Assembly (NCBI RefSeq): GCF_004794465.1
Contig: NZ_SSDJ01000061.1
Coordinates: 1-64,000, forward strand
Source: Microbacterium sp. K24
GTDB taxonomy: Bacteria > Actinomycetota > Actinomycetes > Actinomycetales > Microbacteriaceae
DNA: 64,000 bases
Reading direction: 5' to 3'
Below the pieces are notes generated by a model. That model was not told where the DNA came from. It searched no databases and worked only from the letters and a program-made list of their open reading frames with translations. Shown here piece by piece: positions 31,592 through 41,486 of this stretch. How positions within the stretch are numbered: position 1 is the first letter of the stretch; each line of letters begins with the position of its first letter. Both the position numbers and the translations under genes were made by a program.

Positions 31592-32862
31592 GCGTTCTCC
31601 TCCGTGGACGACGAGGGTGCGGGGGACGAGGTCCCCGATGACGGGAACTCGGCGCGCAGCACCCAGCGCCCGCCGCCGTCGGGTGCCGACTCGATCGTCC
31701 CGTTGACATGCGTGGCGCGCTCCGCGAGCCCGCGTACCCCGAACCCGCCGGTGCCGATCGGGCCCGAGACCCCGTCGTTCACGACCTCTATCGTCACGGT
31801 CTCGGGGGAGTACGCCACGCGCACAGCGATCATCGTCGCCGTCGGCGCATGACGCATGGCGTTCGTGACGCCCTCCTGGACCACGCGTCCGATCGCATGG
31901 GCGACCGCGGGGGAGACGTCAGCGCTCCCGCTGACGGCGAGCGTCGCGGGGAAGCCCGCGCGCTGGGCGGCCTCGACCGTGTCGTGCGGCGGCGTCGGCT
32001 CCATCGGGGCCAGCGGCAGTGGCGAGTCGTGATCGCGGAGCACACCGAGCATGGAACGCATCTCGGTCAGGGCGCCGCGAGCGGTCTCCGCCGCAGAGGC
32101 GGCTGCCGCCCGGGCCTGCTCGCGATCCGGCGTCGCCGCAGCTCCCTCGGAGAGCGCGACGATCACGGTGAGGGAATGAGACACGATGTCGTGCATCTCA
32201 CGGGCGATGCGCGCGCGTTCCGCGGCCGCTGCGAGCTGCGCCTGCTGGTCCCGTTCGACGAGCAGCTGCCGTGAACGGTCGATGATGGCGGCGACGTAGC
32301 GCTTGCGTCCGCCGACGTTGACGCCGACGAGAGTGCCGATGAGTCCGAGGATCACGCAGTTGAGGACGGCGTTGCCGGCAGTCTGCAGGGTGACGGCGCC
32401 GACGACGAGCAGCGGCACCGCGATCACGGCGACCGCTCCCACGCTGATGCCGTAACCCGTCCATGCCGCGCGCGTGGATCCGTAGACCGCGAGCGCATAT
32501 GCGGCGAACAGGATGAGCGGTGTGCCGCCGTCGCGCATCGTGATGAGGAACACCAGTTCCAGCAGCACCGCGGCGGTGAACGGCACGATCGGGGTGCGCC
32601 GGCGCATCAGGAGGCTCGCGCAGCCGAGGATGACCAGCACCACCAGCAGCGGCCGCAGTGCTTCGGTCATGTCGGGCTCGGGAGTCGCGGCGTTCACGAC
32701 TCCCGCCGATCCCACGGACAGCAGGAGGCAGATCCCCGTGATCAGCACGTCGGTGACGACGGGATGCCGCGCCCAGAAGCGTCGGAACAGACCCGGCGCG
32801 CGCGGAAGCCGCAGCTCCTCGTCCTCGCGGATCGAGTCGCTGCGGCTTCGCGTTCTGCTCAC
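31588..32862 (-). CDS. Sensor histidine kinase (HisKA_3 type)
   Basis: A 424-residue kinase: five or so membrane segments in the first 180 residues, a HisKA_3 domain with REMHDIVSHSLTVI (phospho-accepting His), and a HATPase domain with VVNDGVSG and GGFGVRGLAER. No large extracytoplasmic sensor is visible, suggesting sensing in the membrane or through the ABC transporter. Confidence 0.93.
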   Translation of the reverse strand: MSRTRSRSDSIREDEELRLPRAPGLFRRFWARHPVVTDVLITGICLLLSVGSAGVVNAATPEPDMTEALRPLLVVLVILGCASLLMRRRTPIVPFTAAVLLELVFLITMRDGGTPLILFAAYALAVYGSTRAAWTGYGISVGAVAVIAVPLLVVGAVTLQTAGNAVLNCVILGLIGTLVGVNVGGRKRYVAAIIDRSRQLLVERDQQAQLAAAAERARIAREMHDIVSHSLTVIVALSEGAAATPDREQARAAAASAAETARGALTEMRSMLGVLRDHDSPLPLAPMEPTPPHDTVEAAQRAGFPATLAVSGSADVSPAVAHAIGRVVQEGVTNAMRHAPTATMIAVRVAYSPETVTIEVVNDGVSGPIGTGGFGVRGLAERATHVNGTIESAPDGGGRWVLRAEFPSSGTSSPAPSSSTEENA

Positions 32863-32871
32863 GTGCCGACT

Positions 32872-33678
32872 TTACGCGTCGCGGGTGCGGAGCACGGCCC
32901 ACGCTGACAGCAGGCCTGCGGCGACCCAGCATCCGAGCGTGAGGTAGGCGACGGGGGCGTCCAGCCCGGAGCCCGGGATGATCGCGCTCTGCGCCGCCGC
33001 CACGGGAAGGTAGGCCGCGGCGTCCATCAGCCAGCGTCCGGCGTCACCGGCGATGGCGAAGATGCTCGCCACGATGGGGAGCACGAACAGCAGGCCGACG
33101 GTCGCGGCGATGGCGCCTGCGCCGGAGCGCAGGATGAAACCGAACGCGACGCCGATGACGGTGAAGACCGCCATCGCCAGGGAGGCGACGAGGATCGGCA
33201 GGAACGACGCCGAGGGGTCGGACCAGTCGATGCTCTGTTCGCGGCCCGAGACGACCACGCCGACGGCGATGGCGGCGATGCCGAAGATGATCAGCGACGC
33301 CACGAACATCACCGCGGCGAGCACGACCGCCTTCGCTGCGAGGACCGAGCCACGACCGGGGTTCGCGGTGAGCGTCGAACGGATCATGCCGGTCGAGTAC
33401 TCGCCGGTGACCGAGATCGCGCCGAGGATGCCCGCGAGCAGCATCGTGAACTGGATCGGCGACACCACCGCCTGGATCGGGTCGAAACTCGGATCGATCA
33501 CGTTCTGTGCGATCAGGACGGCGATGGCGACGGTGAGGAGGCCGGTGATGCCGATCGACCACCAGGTCGAGCGGAGCGTGGCCAGCTTGACCCACTCGCC
33601 GCGCAGCGCGCGAACGAAGGTGAGCCGATGACGGGTGTCCACGCGGGGCGGAGCGGCAACAGGCGCCTGGGTGGTCAT
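32872..33678 (-). CDS. ABC-2 type transporter permease
   Basis: A 268-residue protein with six membrane segments and the pattern LRGEWVKLATLRSTWWS ... SVTGEYSTGMIRSTLTANP, characteristic of ABC-2 permeases of the antibiotic/bacteriocin export class. Its ATG overlaps the ATPase stop by four bases. Confidence 0.9.
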   Translation of the reverse strand: MTTQAPVAAPPRVDTRHRLTFVRALRGEWVKLATLRSTWWSIGITGLLTVAIAVLIAQNVIDPSFDPIQAVVSPIQFTMLLAGILGAISVTGEYSTGMIRSTLTANPGRGSVLAAKAVVLAAVMFVASLIIFGIAAIAVGVVVSGREQSIDWSDPSASFLPILVASLAMAVFTVIGVAFGFILRSGAGAIAATVGLLFVLPIVASIFAIAGDAGRWLMDAAAYLPVAAAQSAIIPGSGLDAPVAYLTLGCWVAAGLLSAWAVLRTRDA

Positions 33679-34586
33679 GAGATCTCCTTGGTCCGGTACT
33701 CGACGGATTCGCCGGTGAGGGCGAGATACGCATCTTCCAGCGATCCGGTCGTCGGGGTGAGTTCGTGCAGCGGGATGCCACGGGCCGCGGCGAGATCGCC
33801 GATCCGCGATGCCGGGAGTCCGACGATGTCGAGCAGATCGGGCGCCGAGCTCACGACCTCGACGTCGGGGCCGCCGACGGCGGCGACGAGGTCTGCGGCG
33901 CGCGGCGTGCGCACCCGCACGGTGTTGGTGGTCCAGGCGCGGACGAGCTCGGCCAGCGGAGCATCCGCCAGCACCTTGCCCCGGCCCATCACGATGACGT
34001 GGTCGGCGGTCTGCGCCATCTCGCTCATCAGGTGGCTCGAGAGCAGCACCGTGCGGCCTTCGGATGCCGCGTGCCGCACGAACTGGCGTACCCAGCGGAC
34101 GCCCTCGGGGTCGAGACCGTTGACGGGCTCGTCGAGGATCAGCGTGTGCGGGTCGCCGAGCAGCGCCGACGCGATGCCGAGACGCTGGCCCATGCCGAGC
34201 GAGAACTTGCCGGCGCGCTTGCGGGCCACACTGCCGATGCCGGCGAGGTCGATGACCTCGTCGACGCGGGATGCGGGGATGCCGTGCGTCGCAGCCATCG
34301 CGCGAAGGTGATTGCGGGCGGTCCGTCCGGTGTGCACGGCCTTCGCGTCGAGCAGCACTCCCACTTCGGTGAGCGGCGCCCGCAGCTTGCGGTACTCGCG
34401 ACCGGCGACGGCTGCGCGACCGGACGTCGGACGGTCGAGTCCGACGATCATGCGCATGGTGGTCGACTTGCCGGCGCCGTTGGGGCCGAGGAAGCCCGTG
34501 ACGCTGCCCGGTTGCACGGTGAACGACACGTCATCGACGGCCGTCTTGTCTCCGAACCTCTTCGTGAGGCCTTCTGCTGTGATCAT
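33675..34586 (-). CDS. ABC transporter ATP-binding protein
   Basis: A 303-residue ATPase: Walker A GPNGAGKST, signature FSLGMGQRLGIASALL, Walker B LILDEPVNGLDPEG, switch His in LLSSHLMSEM. The signature is FSLGMGQ, as in other drug-export (DrrA-like) members, and the C-terminal extension is typical of them. ATG 34586 is used; an in-frame GTG nine bases upstream is possible. First gene of the four-gene ABC/two-component operon. Confidence 0.92.
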   Translation of the reverse strand: MITAEGLTKRFGDKTAVDDVSFTVQPGSVTGFLGPNGAGKSTTMRMIVGLDRPTSGRAAVAGREYRKLRAPLTEVGVLLDAKAVHTGRTARNHLRAMAATHGIPASRVDEVIDLAGIGSVARKRAGKFSLGMGQRLGIASALLGDPHTLILDEPVNGLDPEGVRWVRQFVRHAASEGRTVLLSSHLMSEMAQTADHVIVMGRGKVLADAPLAELVRAWTTNTVRVRTPRAADLVAAVGGPDVEVVSSAPDLLDIVGLPASRIGDLAAARGIPLHELTPTTGSLEDAYLALTGESVEYRTKEIS

Positions 34587-34679
34587 GCTGTCCACGCTAC
34601 GGACCGGCCACGATCGCCGCGTCCTCCCCGGGTACGGTTCTCGGCCGACGCGAGTCCTCCCGGCGGTGGACGTCGGTGC

Positions 34680-35306
34680 TCAGGGGCGCGGGCGGGCCTG
34701 CACGCGCGCCGCCATCTCGTCGGACGCGGTGATGGCCTCGTCGATGATCTCCCGGGTGGGCGGCGCCGTCAGCCAGTCGTGGCTCAGCGAAGCGGGGATG
34801 AGCAGCGGCATGCGGTCATGCAGTTCGACGAGGTGCTCGGGAGCCGGGCGCATCACGATCGAATAGCAGGTGAACCAGTCGCCGTCGGCGGTGCGCCCGC
34901 GCTGGGTGACCGCCGCCATGCCGAACAGTGCACCGTCGTCGACGAGGAACTCGTTCCATTGCCGCGACGGCTTCTGCATCTCGTACCAGCTCGTCGCGGG
35001 CACGATCGCGCGACTCTTCGCGCCGCCCGGGCGGTCCTGCAGCCGCTCGGATCGCGTGTTGATGGACGGGAACTTCGCGGGCTCGCCGTTGACGAGGAAT
35101 CCCCACCATGCCGGCTCGAGAGTCGGAGCCGTCTCGGGCTGCACGACGATCGGATTGAGGTTGCGGAGGTTCTTGCCGGTGGGACGAACGGTCTCGCCGG
35201 CGTTCTCCTCGGCCCAGACGCGCAGACCTTCGAGGACGGCATCGTCGGCCGCAGCGAGGAGCTCGACGTCGGTGAACCGCGGATCCAGACCATAACTCGC
35301 GCACAT
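34680..35306 (-). CDS. SOS response-associated (SRAP/YedK/HMCES) protein
   Basis: A 208-residue protein beginning MCASYGLDPRF; Cys2 becomes the catalytic N-terminus after Met removal. Other SRAP signatures are INTRSE, IVPATSWYEM (active Glu), and MPLLI. SRAP proteins form a thiazolidine link to abasic sites in single-stranded DNA and shield them. Length and motifs are standard. The open frame continues far upstream but only this part has coding character. Confidence 0.93.
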   Translation of the reverse strand: MCASYGLDPRFTDVELLAAADDAVLEGLRVWAEENAGETVRPTGKNLRNLNPIVVQPETAPTLEPAWWGFLVNGEPAKFPSINTRSERLQDRPGGAKSRAIVPATSWYEMQKPSRQWNEFLVDDGALFGMAAVTQRGRTADGDWFTCYSIVMRPAPEHLVELHDRMPLLIPASLSHDWLTAPPTREIIDEAITASDEMAARVQARPRP

Positions 35307-35378
35307 GCCGCCAGCGTAGCCCCGGCCGCAGACATCCGTCCGGCGGAGGAGGAGCCCCTGCTCGGGTAGGGTCGAGAA

Positions 35379-36359
35379 GTGCCCGAAACCCGCCGGATCC
35401 CTGTGCCTCTGGCCCTCGGCGGGGCGGTCGCCATCGGTGTGATGACCGCGATCCAGGCCCGGGTCAACGGGGTCCTCGGCGTGAAGGTCGACGATGGCAT
35501 CGTCGCCGGATTCATCTCCTTCTCCGTCGGCCTGCTCGCCCTCATCGTGGTGATCGCCTGCGTCCCCTCGGCGCGACGCGGGGTCGCGCGCCTCGGCCGT
35601 GGCATCCGGCATCGGACGATCCCCTTCTGGATGCTGCTCGGCGGCGCCTGCGGAGCCCTCACGGTCTCCACCCAGGGGCTGACCGCCGGCATATTGGGCG
35701 TCTCGCTGTTCACCGTCGGCGTCGTCGCCGGGCAGACACTGAACGGACTCGTGCTCGACCGGATCGGGTTCGGTCCCGCCGGTGTCGTCGCCGTCACCCC
35801 CGGACGCGTCGCCGGGGGAGTCCTCGCGCTCGCCGCGGTCGCGATCTCGCTGGCAGGAGACGTGCTCGCCACGGTTCCGCTGTGGATGCTGGTGCTGCCG
35901 TTCGCCACCGGTATCGGCATCGCCTGGCAGGCGGCCACCAACGGCCGGCTCGCGCAGCGGGTCACGTCGCCGATCGCCGCGACGCTGATGAGCTTCATCG
36001 CCGGCACGATCGTGCTGGCGGCCGCAGCCGGAGCGAGCATCGCGGTCCGCGGCCGGCCCGATGCGCCGCCGGCCGAGCCGTGGCTCTACCTCGGCGGGTT
36101 CCTCGGCGCCGCTTACATCCTGCTGGGAGCCTTCATCGTCGCGCACACCGGGGTGCTCCTGATGGGACTGGGCTCGGTGCTCGGCCAGCTCACGACGTCG
36201 GTCGTGATCGATCTCCTCTGGCCGACCGCCGCCGGACCCGCCCTCTGGCAGATCATCACGATGGTCGTCATCGCCGTGGCGTCCGTCGGCGTCGCGCGGA
36301 TCCGCCCTCGGCGCCGGCGCGCTACTTCTTCTTCGCCTTCTTCTTCGGCATCCGGGTGA
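35379..36359 (+). CDS. DMT-superfamily transporter, YdcZ (DUF606) tandem type
   Basis: A 326-residue protein starting at GTG with ten membrane segments. Two halves are homologous: PLALGGAVAIGVMTAIQARV... and LPFATGIGIAWQAATNGRL..., each with the conserved N/Q pattern of the YdcZ family. The substrate is unknown. The C-terminal Arg/Ser-rich tail overlaps the convergent nitroreductase gene by 38 bases. Confidence 0.86.
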   Translation: MPETRRIPVPLALGGAVAIGVMTAIQARVNGVLGVKVDDGIVAGFISFSVGLLALIVVIACVPSARRGVARLGRGIRHRTIPFWMLLGGACGALTVSTQGLTAGILGVSLFTVGVVAGQTLNGLVLDRIGFGPAGVVAVTPGRVAGGVLALAAVAISLAGDVLATVPLWMLVLPFATGIGIAWQAATNGRLAQRVTSPIAATLMSFIAGTIVLAAAAGASIAVRGRPDAPPAEPWLYLGGFLGAAYILLGAFIVAHTGVLLMGLGSVLGQLTTSVVIDLLWPTAAGPALWQIITMVVIAVASVGVARIRPRRRRATSSSPSSSASG

Positions 36360-36876
36360 CGAGCTTGCGCGCGTCGACCGCCTTGCGTCGACCGGGCTTG
36401 CGCCCCGCGGGCTTGCGGCCCACATAGAGCCAGCCCAGCAGCTCCTCGTTCTTGTCGAGCCCGTGCGCCTTCGCCACCGGCTTCGTGCGCGTGTAGTGCC
36501 CGGTGCGCCAGATGACGCCCCAGCCGGCCTCGTCGAGCAGCAGACTCAGAGTGTGCGCGACACCGGACGCGACGGCTTCCTGCTCCCAGTGCGGCACCTT
36601 GTCGCTCTTGCGGTAGCTGGCGACCACGGCGATGAGCAGCGGCGCGCGGAGCGGCTTCGTGGAGGGCGACTTGTCGCCCTGTGCCTTGGCGATCGCCGCG
36701 CCCAGCACCTCGCGGTCCGCTCCGCGCAGCTCGATCAACCGCCACGGACGCAGCGAGGAATGATCGGCGACGCGGCCGGCCGCCGCCACGAAGGTGAGCA
36801 GCTCCTCGCGCGTCGGCGCGGAGTCTTCGACCCTCGACCAGGACTGACGTGCGCGAACGGCCTCGAGCGCGCTCAC
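36322..36876 (-). CDS. Nitroreductase family protein
   Basis: A 184-residue protein starting at GTG 36876, overlapping the msrB stop. N-terminal RQSWSRVEDSAPTREELL and DHSSLRPWRLIEL fit the FMN-binding nitroreductase fold; LLLDEAGWGVIWRTG is the conserved C-terminal helix and loop. The tail is rich in Lys and Arg. Paired with msrB it may belong to oxidative-stress defence. Confidence 0.85.
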   Translation of the reverse strand: MSALEAVRARQSWSRVEDSAPTREELLTFVAAAGRVADHSSLRPWRLIELRGADREVLGAAIAKAQGDKSPSTKPLRAPLLIAVVASYRKSDKVPHWEQEAVASGVAHTLSLLLDEAGWGVIWRTGHYTRTKPVAKAHGLDKNEELLGWLYVGRKPAGRKPGRRKAVDARKLVTRMPKKKAKKK

Positions 36877-37277
36877 GACTCGTCGGGCGTGAAGTTCATC
36901 GCGATCGAGTTCATGCAGTAGCGGTCGCCGGTCGGCGTGCCGAACCCGTCGGGGAAGACGTGCCCCAGGTGCGAGCCGCAGTTCGCGCACCGCACCTCGG
37001 TGCGCACCATGCCCAGGCTCGAGTCCTCGATGAGCTCGACCGCCTCGGGGCGGATCGACTCGTAGAAGCTCGGCCAGCCGCAGCCGGAGTCGAACTTGGT
37101 GCCGCTCTTGAAGAGCTCGGCGTCGCAGGCGCCGCAGGTGTAGAGGCCGGACCGGCTCTCGTCGAGGAGTTCGCCCGTCCAGGCGCGCTCGGTCGCCGCC
37201 TGGCGCAGCACGGCGTACTGCTCGTCGCCGAGTTCGCGGCGCCACTCGTCTTCGGTCTTGTCCACGCTGTACGACAT
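36873..37277 (-). CDS. msrB: Peptide-methionine (R)-S-oxide reductase MsrB
   Basis: A 134-residue enzyme with the two zinc CxxC pairs (TCGACDAE and RCANCGSHLGHVF), the GCGWPSF substrate loop, and the catalytic Cys in RYCMNSIAM. It reduces the R epimer of methionine sulfoxide in proteins. Length is standard for the family. Confidence 0.96.
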   Translation of the reverse strand: MSYSVDKTEDEWRRELGDEQYAVLRQAATERAWTGELLDESRSGLYTCGACDAELFKSGTKFDSGCGWPSFYESIRPEAVELIEDSSLGMVRTEVRCANCGSHLGHVFPDGFGTPTGDRYCMNSIAMNFTPDES

Positions 37278-37348
37278 GTGTCCTCCTGAGTCCCTTCCAT
37301 TCTCCACGTTCGCGCGGTGCTTCGGGCGCGCCGAGTCAGAATGGACGG

Positions 37349-38341
37349 ATGACGGATGCTGTCCAGCAGCGCTATGCGCGGTTCGCCCGGGATGAGGCTC
37401 CCGGTCGCAGTGCCGTGTACGGGGCGTGGGCCGCCGGGGTCGCAGACGATCCGGAGGTGCAGCGGATCCTCGCGCGCATCCCGGAGACCCGGAGGCAGCC
37501 GCCTCTGGTGTTCGCGGTCTCGCGACTGCTGGGCGCCGAGGTCGGCGGCTATCCGACATGGCGGCGCTTCGTGCGGGAGAACGCCGACGCGCTCGTAGCC
37601 GAGTGCACGGTCCGGCAGCTCCAGACCAACGAGCCGCTGCGACTCGCTGCCCTCCTGCCGGCGCTGTCCGAGATCGAGGGGCCGATCGCCCTGCTCGAGA
37701 TCGGCGCCTCCGCAGGGCTGTGCCTGTACCCCGACCGGTACTCGTACCGCTTCGTGGATGAGGACGGCGGAGTGCGGGCGGCGCTCGATCCGCGCGACGG
37801 TGTCTCGGCGGTGGTGCTGGAGAGTCGCGTCTCCGGTGAGCTCCCACCGCTGCGGATGCCGGATGTCGTGTGGCGCGCTGGCATCGACCTCGCGCCCCTC
37901 GACGCCGCCGACCCGGGGGACCGGCGCTGGCTGAAGGCCCTCGTCTGGCCGGGCGAGAGCGGACGCGAGGAGCGCATCGACGCCGCGCTCGATATCGCGG
38001 CGTCCGAACCGCCGCACCTCGTCGCGGGGGATGCGCTGGCGACGATCGATGCGCTCGCCGCCGACGCTCCCGCCGACGCGACCCTCGTCGTCACGACGCC
38101 CGGGGTGCTCGTCCACATCCCCCGAGCGGAGCGGATCGCGCTGGTCGCGCGCCTCACCCGGCTGCCCGCCCGCTGGATCACGATCGACCCGCCGGGTCTG
38201 CTGGACGTGTGGGAGCCTCCCGTCGACGCCGCGGACTGGCCGGGGTTCGTCGTCGCCCTCGACGGGTGCGTCCGCGCGTCCGCGGATCCGCTCGGGCGAT
38301 GGTGGGAGTGGCGCGCAGGCATCGCGGCGGACGAGTCATAA
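37349..38341 (+). CDS. DUF2332 domain protein
   Basis: A 330-residue protein with LLEIGASAGLCLYPDRYSY, a nucleotide-binding-like glycine motif reminiscent of SAM-dependent methyltransferases, ASEPPHLVAGDALATI, and the DUF2332 ends WEPPVDAADWPGFVVALDG. Function unknown; it may be a degenerate methyltransferase. Confidence 0.85.
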   Translation: MTDAVQQRYARFARDEAPGRSAVYGAWAAGVADDPEVQRILARIPETRRQPPLVFAVSRLLGAEVGGYPTWRRFVRENADALVAECTVRQLQTNEPLRLAALLPALSEIEGPIALLEIGASAGLCLYPDRYSYRFVDEDGGVRAALDPRDGVSAVVLESRVSGELPPLRMPDVVWRAGIDLAPLDAADPGDRRWLKALVWPGESGREERIDAALDIAASEPPHLVAGDALATIDALAADAPADATLVVTTPGVLVHIPRAERIALVARLTRLPARWITIDPPGLLDVWEPPVDAADWPGFVVALDGCVRASADPLGRWWEWRAGIAADES

Positions 38342-38350
38342 TCTGGAGCC

Positions 38351-38608
38351 ATGCTCGGAGACCTCACGGAGCGCGATCGCGCGATCCTCGCCCTGGAGTC
38401 GTCGTGGCCGCGTCACGGCGGCGCGAAGGAGGAGATCATCCGGGCGCAGCTGGGGATGAGCGCGGCGCGCTACTACCAGCTGCTGGGGCGTCTGATCGAG
38501 TCCGACGTCGCCCTGGAGTACGACCCGATGCTGGTGCGCAGGCTGCGTCGGCTGCGGGACACGCGTGCCGCCCGTCGCACCGCCCGCACCCCGGGCTTCG
38601 TGGGCTGA
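38351..38608 (+). CDS. DUF3263 protein (chromosomal copy)
   Basis: An 85-residue protein with the full DUF3263 pattern: LTERDRAILALESSW, GAKEEIIRAQLGMSAARYYQ, EYDPMLVRRLRRLRDTR. In mycobacteria the homologue sits just upstream of a LytR_C gene, as here. A DNA-binding role is suspected from the HTH-like core. Confidence 0.9.
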   Translation: MLGDLTERDRAILALESSWPRHGGAKEEIIRAQLGMSAARYYQLLGRLIESDVALEYDPMLVRRLRRLRDTRAARRTARTPGFVG

Positions 38609-38678
38609 TCCGGACCCCGACCCGTCCTTGTCCGTGCCGCGGAAGGGATTGACAGGAACGTGCCGCTAGCATCGAGGG

Positions 38679-39257
38679 GTGTCCAAGCCCAGTCGCGATC
38701 GCTTCGATGACGTCCCCCGTTCCTCAGGACGCGTAGGGGCGCACCGGGCGGAAGTACCCGGCATGAACGGCTGGGTCGTGCTGCTGTGGTCGTTCGTCGC
38801 GGCCCTCGTGCTCATCATCGCCGGGATCTTCGGCTCGCTCGTGGTCATGGGACGCATCTCCCTCTTCCCCGAGGCCGCACCGACCTCCGTGCCGACTCCC
38901 GAGGAGACCGGCGTCGTCGACACCACCATCTCGGTGATGATCCTCAACGCGACGCCTGAGGAAGGTCTCGACACGCTGATCCGCGAGGACCTGATCAACA
39001 ACGGCTGGGCCGCGGGAAGCGTCTACGCGAGCGACAGCGCGAGCCAGGACTTCGCGACCACCACCGTGTACTACGTCGCCGACGAGGACGAGCTCGCGGC
39101 GATCGGACTGGCGGGCGTGATCGGCGGAGCCGACGTGCAGCAGAGCGACTTCTACGCGGCGCTGAACGACACCGGCTCGAAGCAGCTGACGGTCGTCGTC
39201 GGCCTCGATCGTGCGACCACGGTGCCCGAGACACCCGCCGAGACTCCCGCCTCCTGA
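38679..39257 (+). CDS. LytR C-terminal domain membrane protein
   Basis: A 192-residue protein starting at GTG. One membrane helix (about 33-57), a Pro/Glu linker, then a LytR_C domain (ISVMILNATPEEGLDTLI, VYASDSASQDFATTTVYY). It is probably extracytoplasmic and linked to cell-wall polymers, but without the catalytic LCP domain. It shares the genomic neighbourhood of its mycobacterial counterpart upstream of groEL. Confidence 0.85.
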   Translation: MSKPSRDRFDDVPRSSGRVGAHRAEVPGMNGWVVLLWSFVAALVLIIAGIFGSLVVMGRISLFPEAAPTSVPTPEETGVVDTTISVMILNATPEEGLDTLIREDLINNGWAAGSVYASDSASQDFATTTVYYVADEDELAAIGLAGVIGGADVQQSDFYAALNDTGSKQLTVVVGLDRATTVPETPAETPAS

Positions 39258-39285
39258 CATCGGGGGACGCCCCTCGCCCGGCGGC

Positions 39286-39345
39286 TTGCACTCGAAGGGG
39301 TCGAGTGCCAGAATGGCGTTAGCACTCTCTCACTCTGAGTGCTAA
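39286..39345 (+). promoter_or_regulatory. groEL promoter with two CIRCE operators
   Basis: A vegetative promoter is visible: TTGCAC (39286-39291), 17-base spacer, CAGAAT (39309-39314). A perfect CIRCE (TTAGCACTC, nine bases, GAGTGCTAA) lies at 39319-39345. A second, weaker copy with core GCACTC, nine bases, GAGTGC covers the promoter spacer (39288-39308). CIRCE binds the repressor HrcA, released on heat shock. Confidence 0.95.
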
Positions 39346-41001
<1,656 letters not shown>

Positions 41002-41016
41002 TCCACCCCGCATGAC

Positions 41017-41048
41017 AGAACGCCCCCGGCTCCGGCCGGGGGCGTTCT
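41017..41048 (+). terminator. Terminator after groEL
   Basis: A perfect 14-bp stem (AGAACGCCCCCGGC / GCCGGGGGCGTTCT) with a four-base loop, 16 bases after the groEL stop. Symmetry also allows it to end the convergent WXG100 transcript. Confidence 0.9.
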
Positions 41049-41077
41049 GCGTCGCCGCCTCTTGGTGAGGGGCGGTC

Positions 41078-41365
41078 TCAGCGGAACAGGCTCGCCGAAT
41101 ACTGATCGGCATCGGCGTACTGCACCGCCGCGGAGCCGAGCGAGGTGCCGATCGAGTCGAGCACCTGCTCCACCTGCAGCTGCGTGCTCTGCCATTGCTC
41201 GGCGCACCCTTGGAACGCGTTCGACGCGTTGCCCATCCAGGACGACTGCAGCTGCCGCAGCTGCGCCATCAGGGTCGTGGACTCGCTCCGGAGGCGTTCG
41301 ATCGTTGCTCTGGTCGCCGCATGCGCGGACTCGACGGCATCGGTGTCGACGGTGAAGACAGACAT
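41078..41365 (-). CDS. WXG100 family (ESAT-6-like) protein
   Basis: A 95-residue helical hairpin with the WxG turn in LQSSWMGNASNAF. AAGGAG lies six bases before the ATG. Such proteins are exported by ESX/type VII systems as dimers; no secretion ATPase is seen in this window, so it is an orphan here. Confidence 0.9.
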   Translation of the reverse strand: MSVFTVDTDAVESAHAATRATIERLRSESTTLMAQLRQLQSSWMGNASNAFQGCAEQWQSTQLQVEQVLDSIGTSLGSAAVQYADADQYSASLFR

Positions 41366-41486
41366 GGGAACTCCTTCTCGTTGGAGCTCCGACGTTAGGC
41401 GCGAGTGCGACGCGGAATCCTCGATCCGCGCGTCATCCGCCGCCAGTTGTGCACAAGCGGGCGACGGCGGCGCCGGTGCAGGGCTG

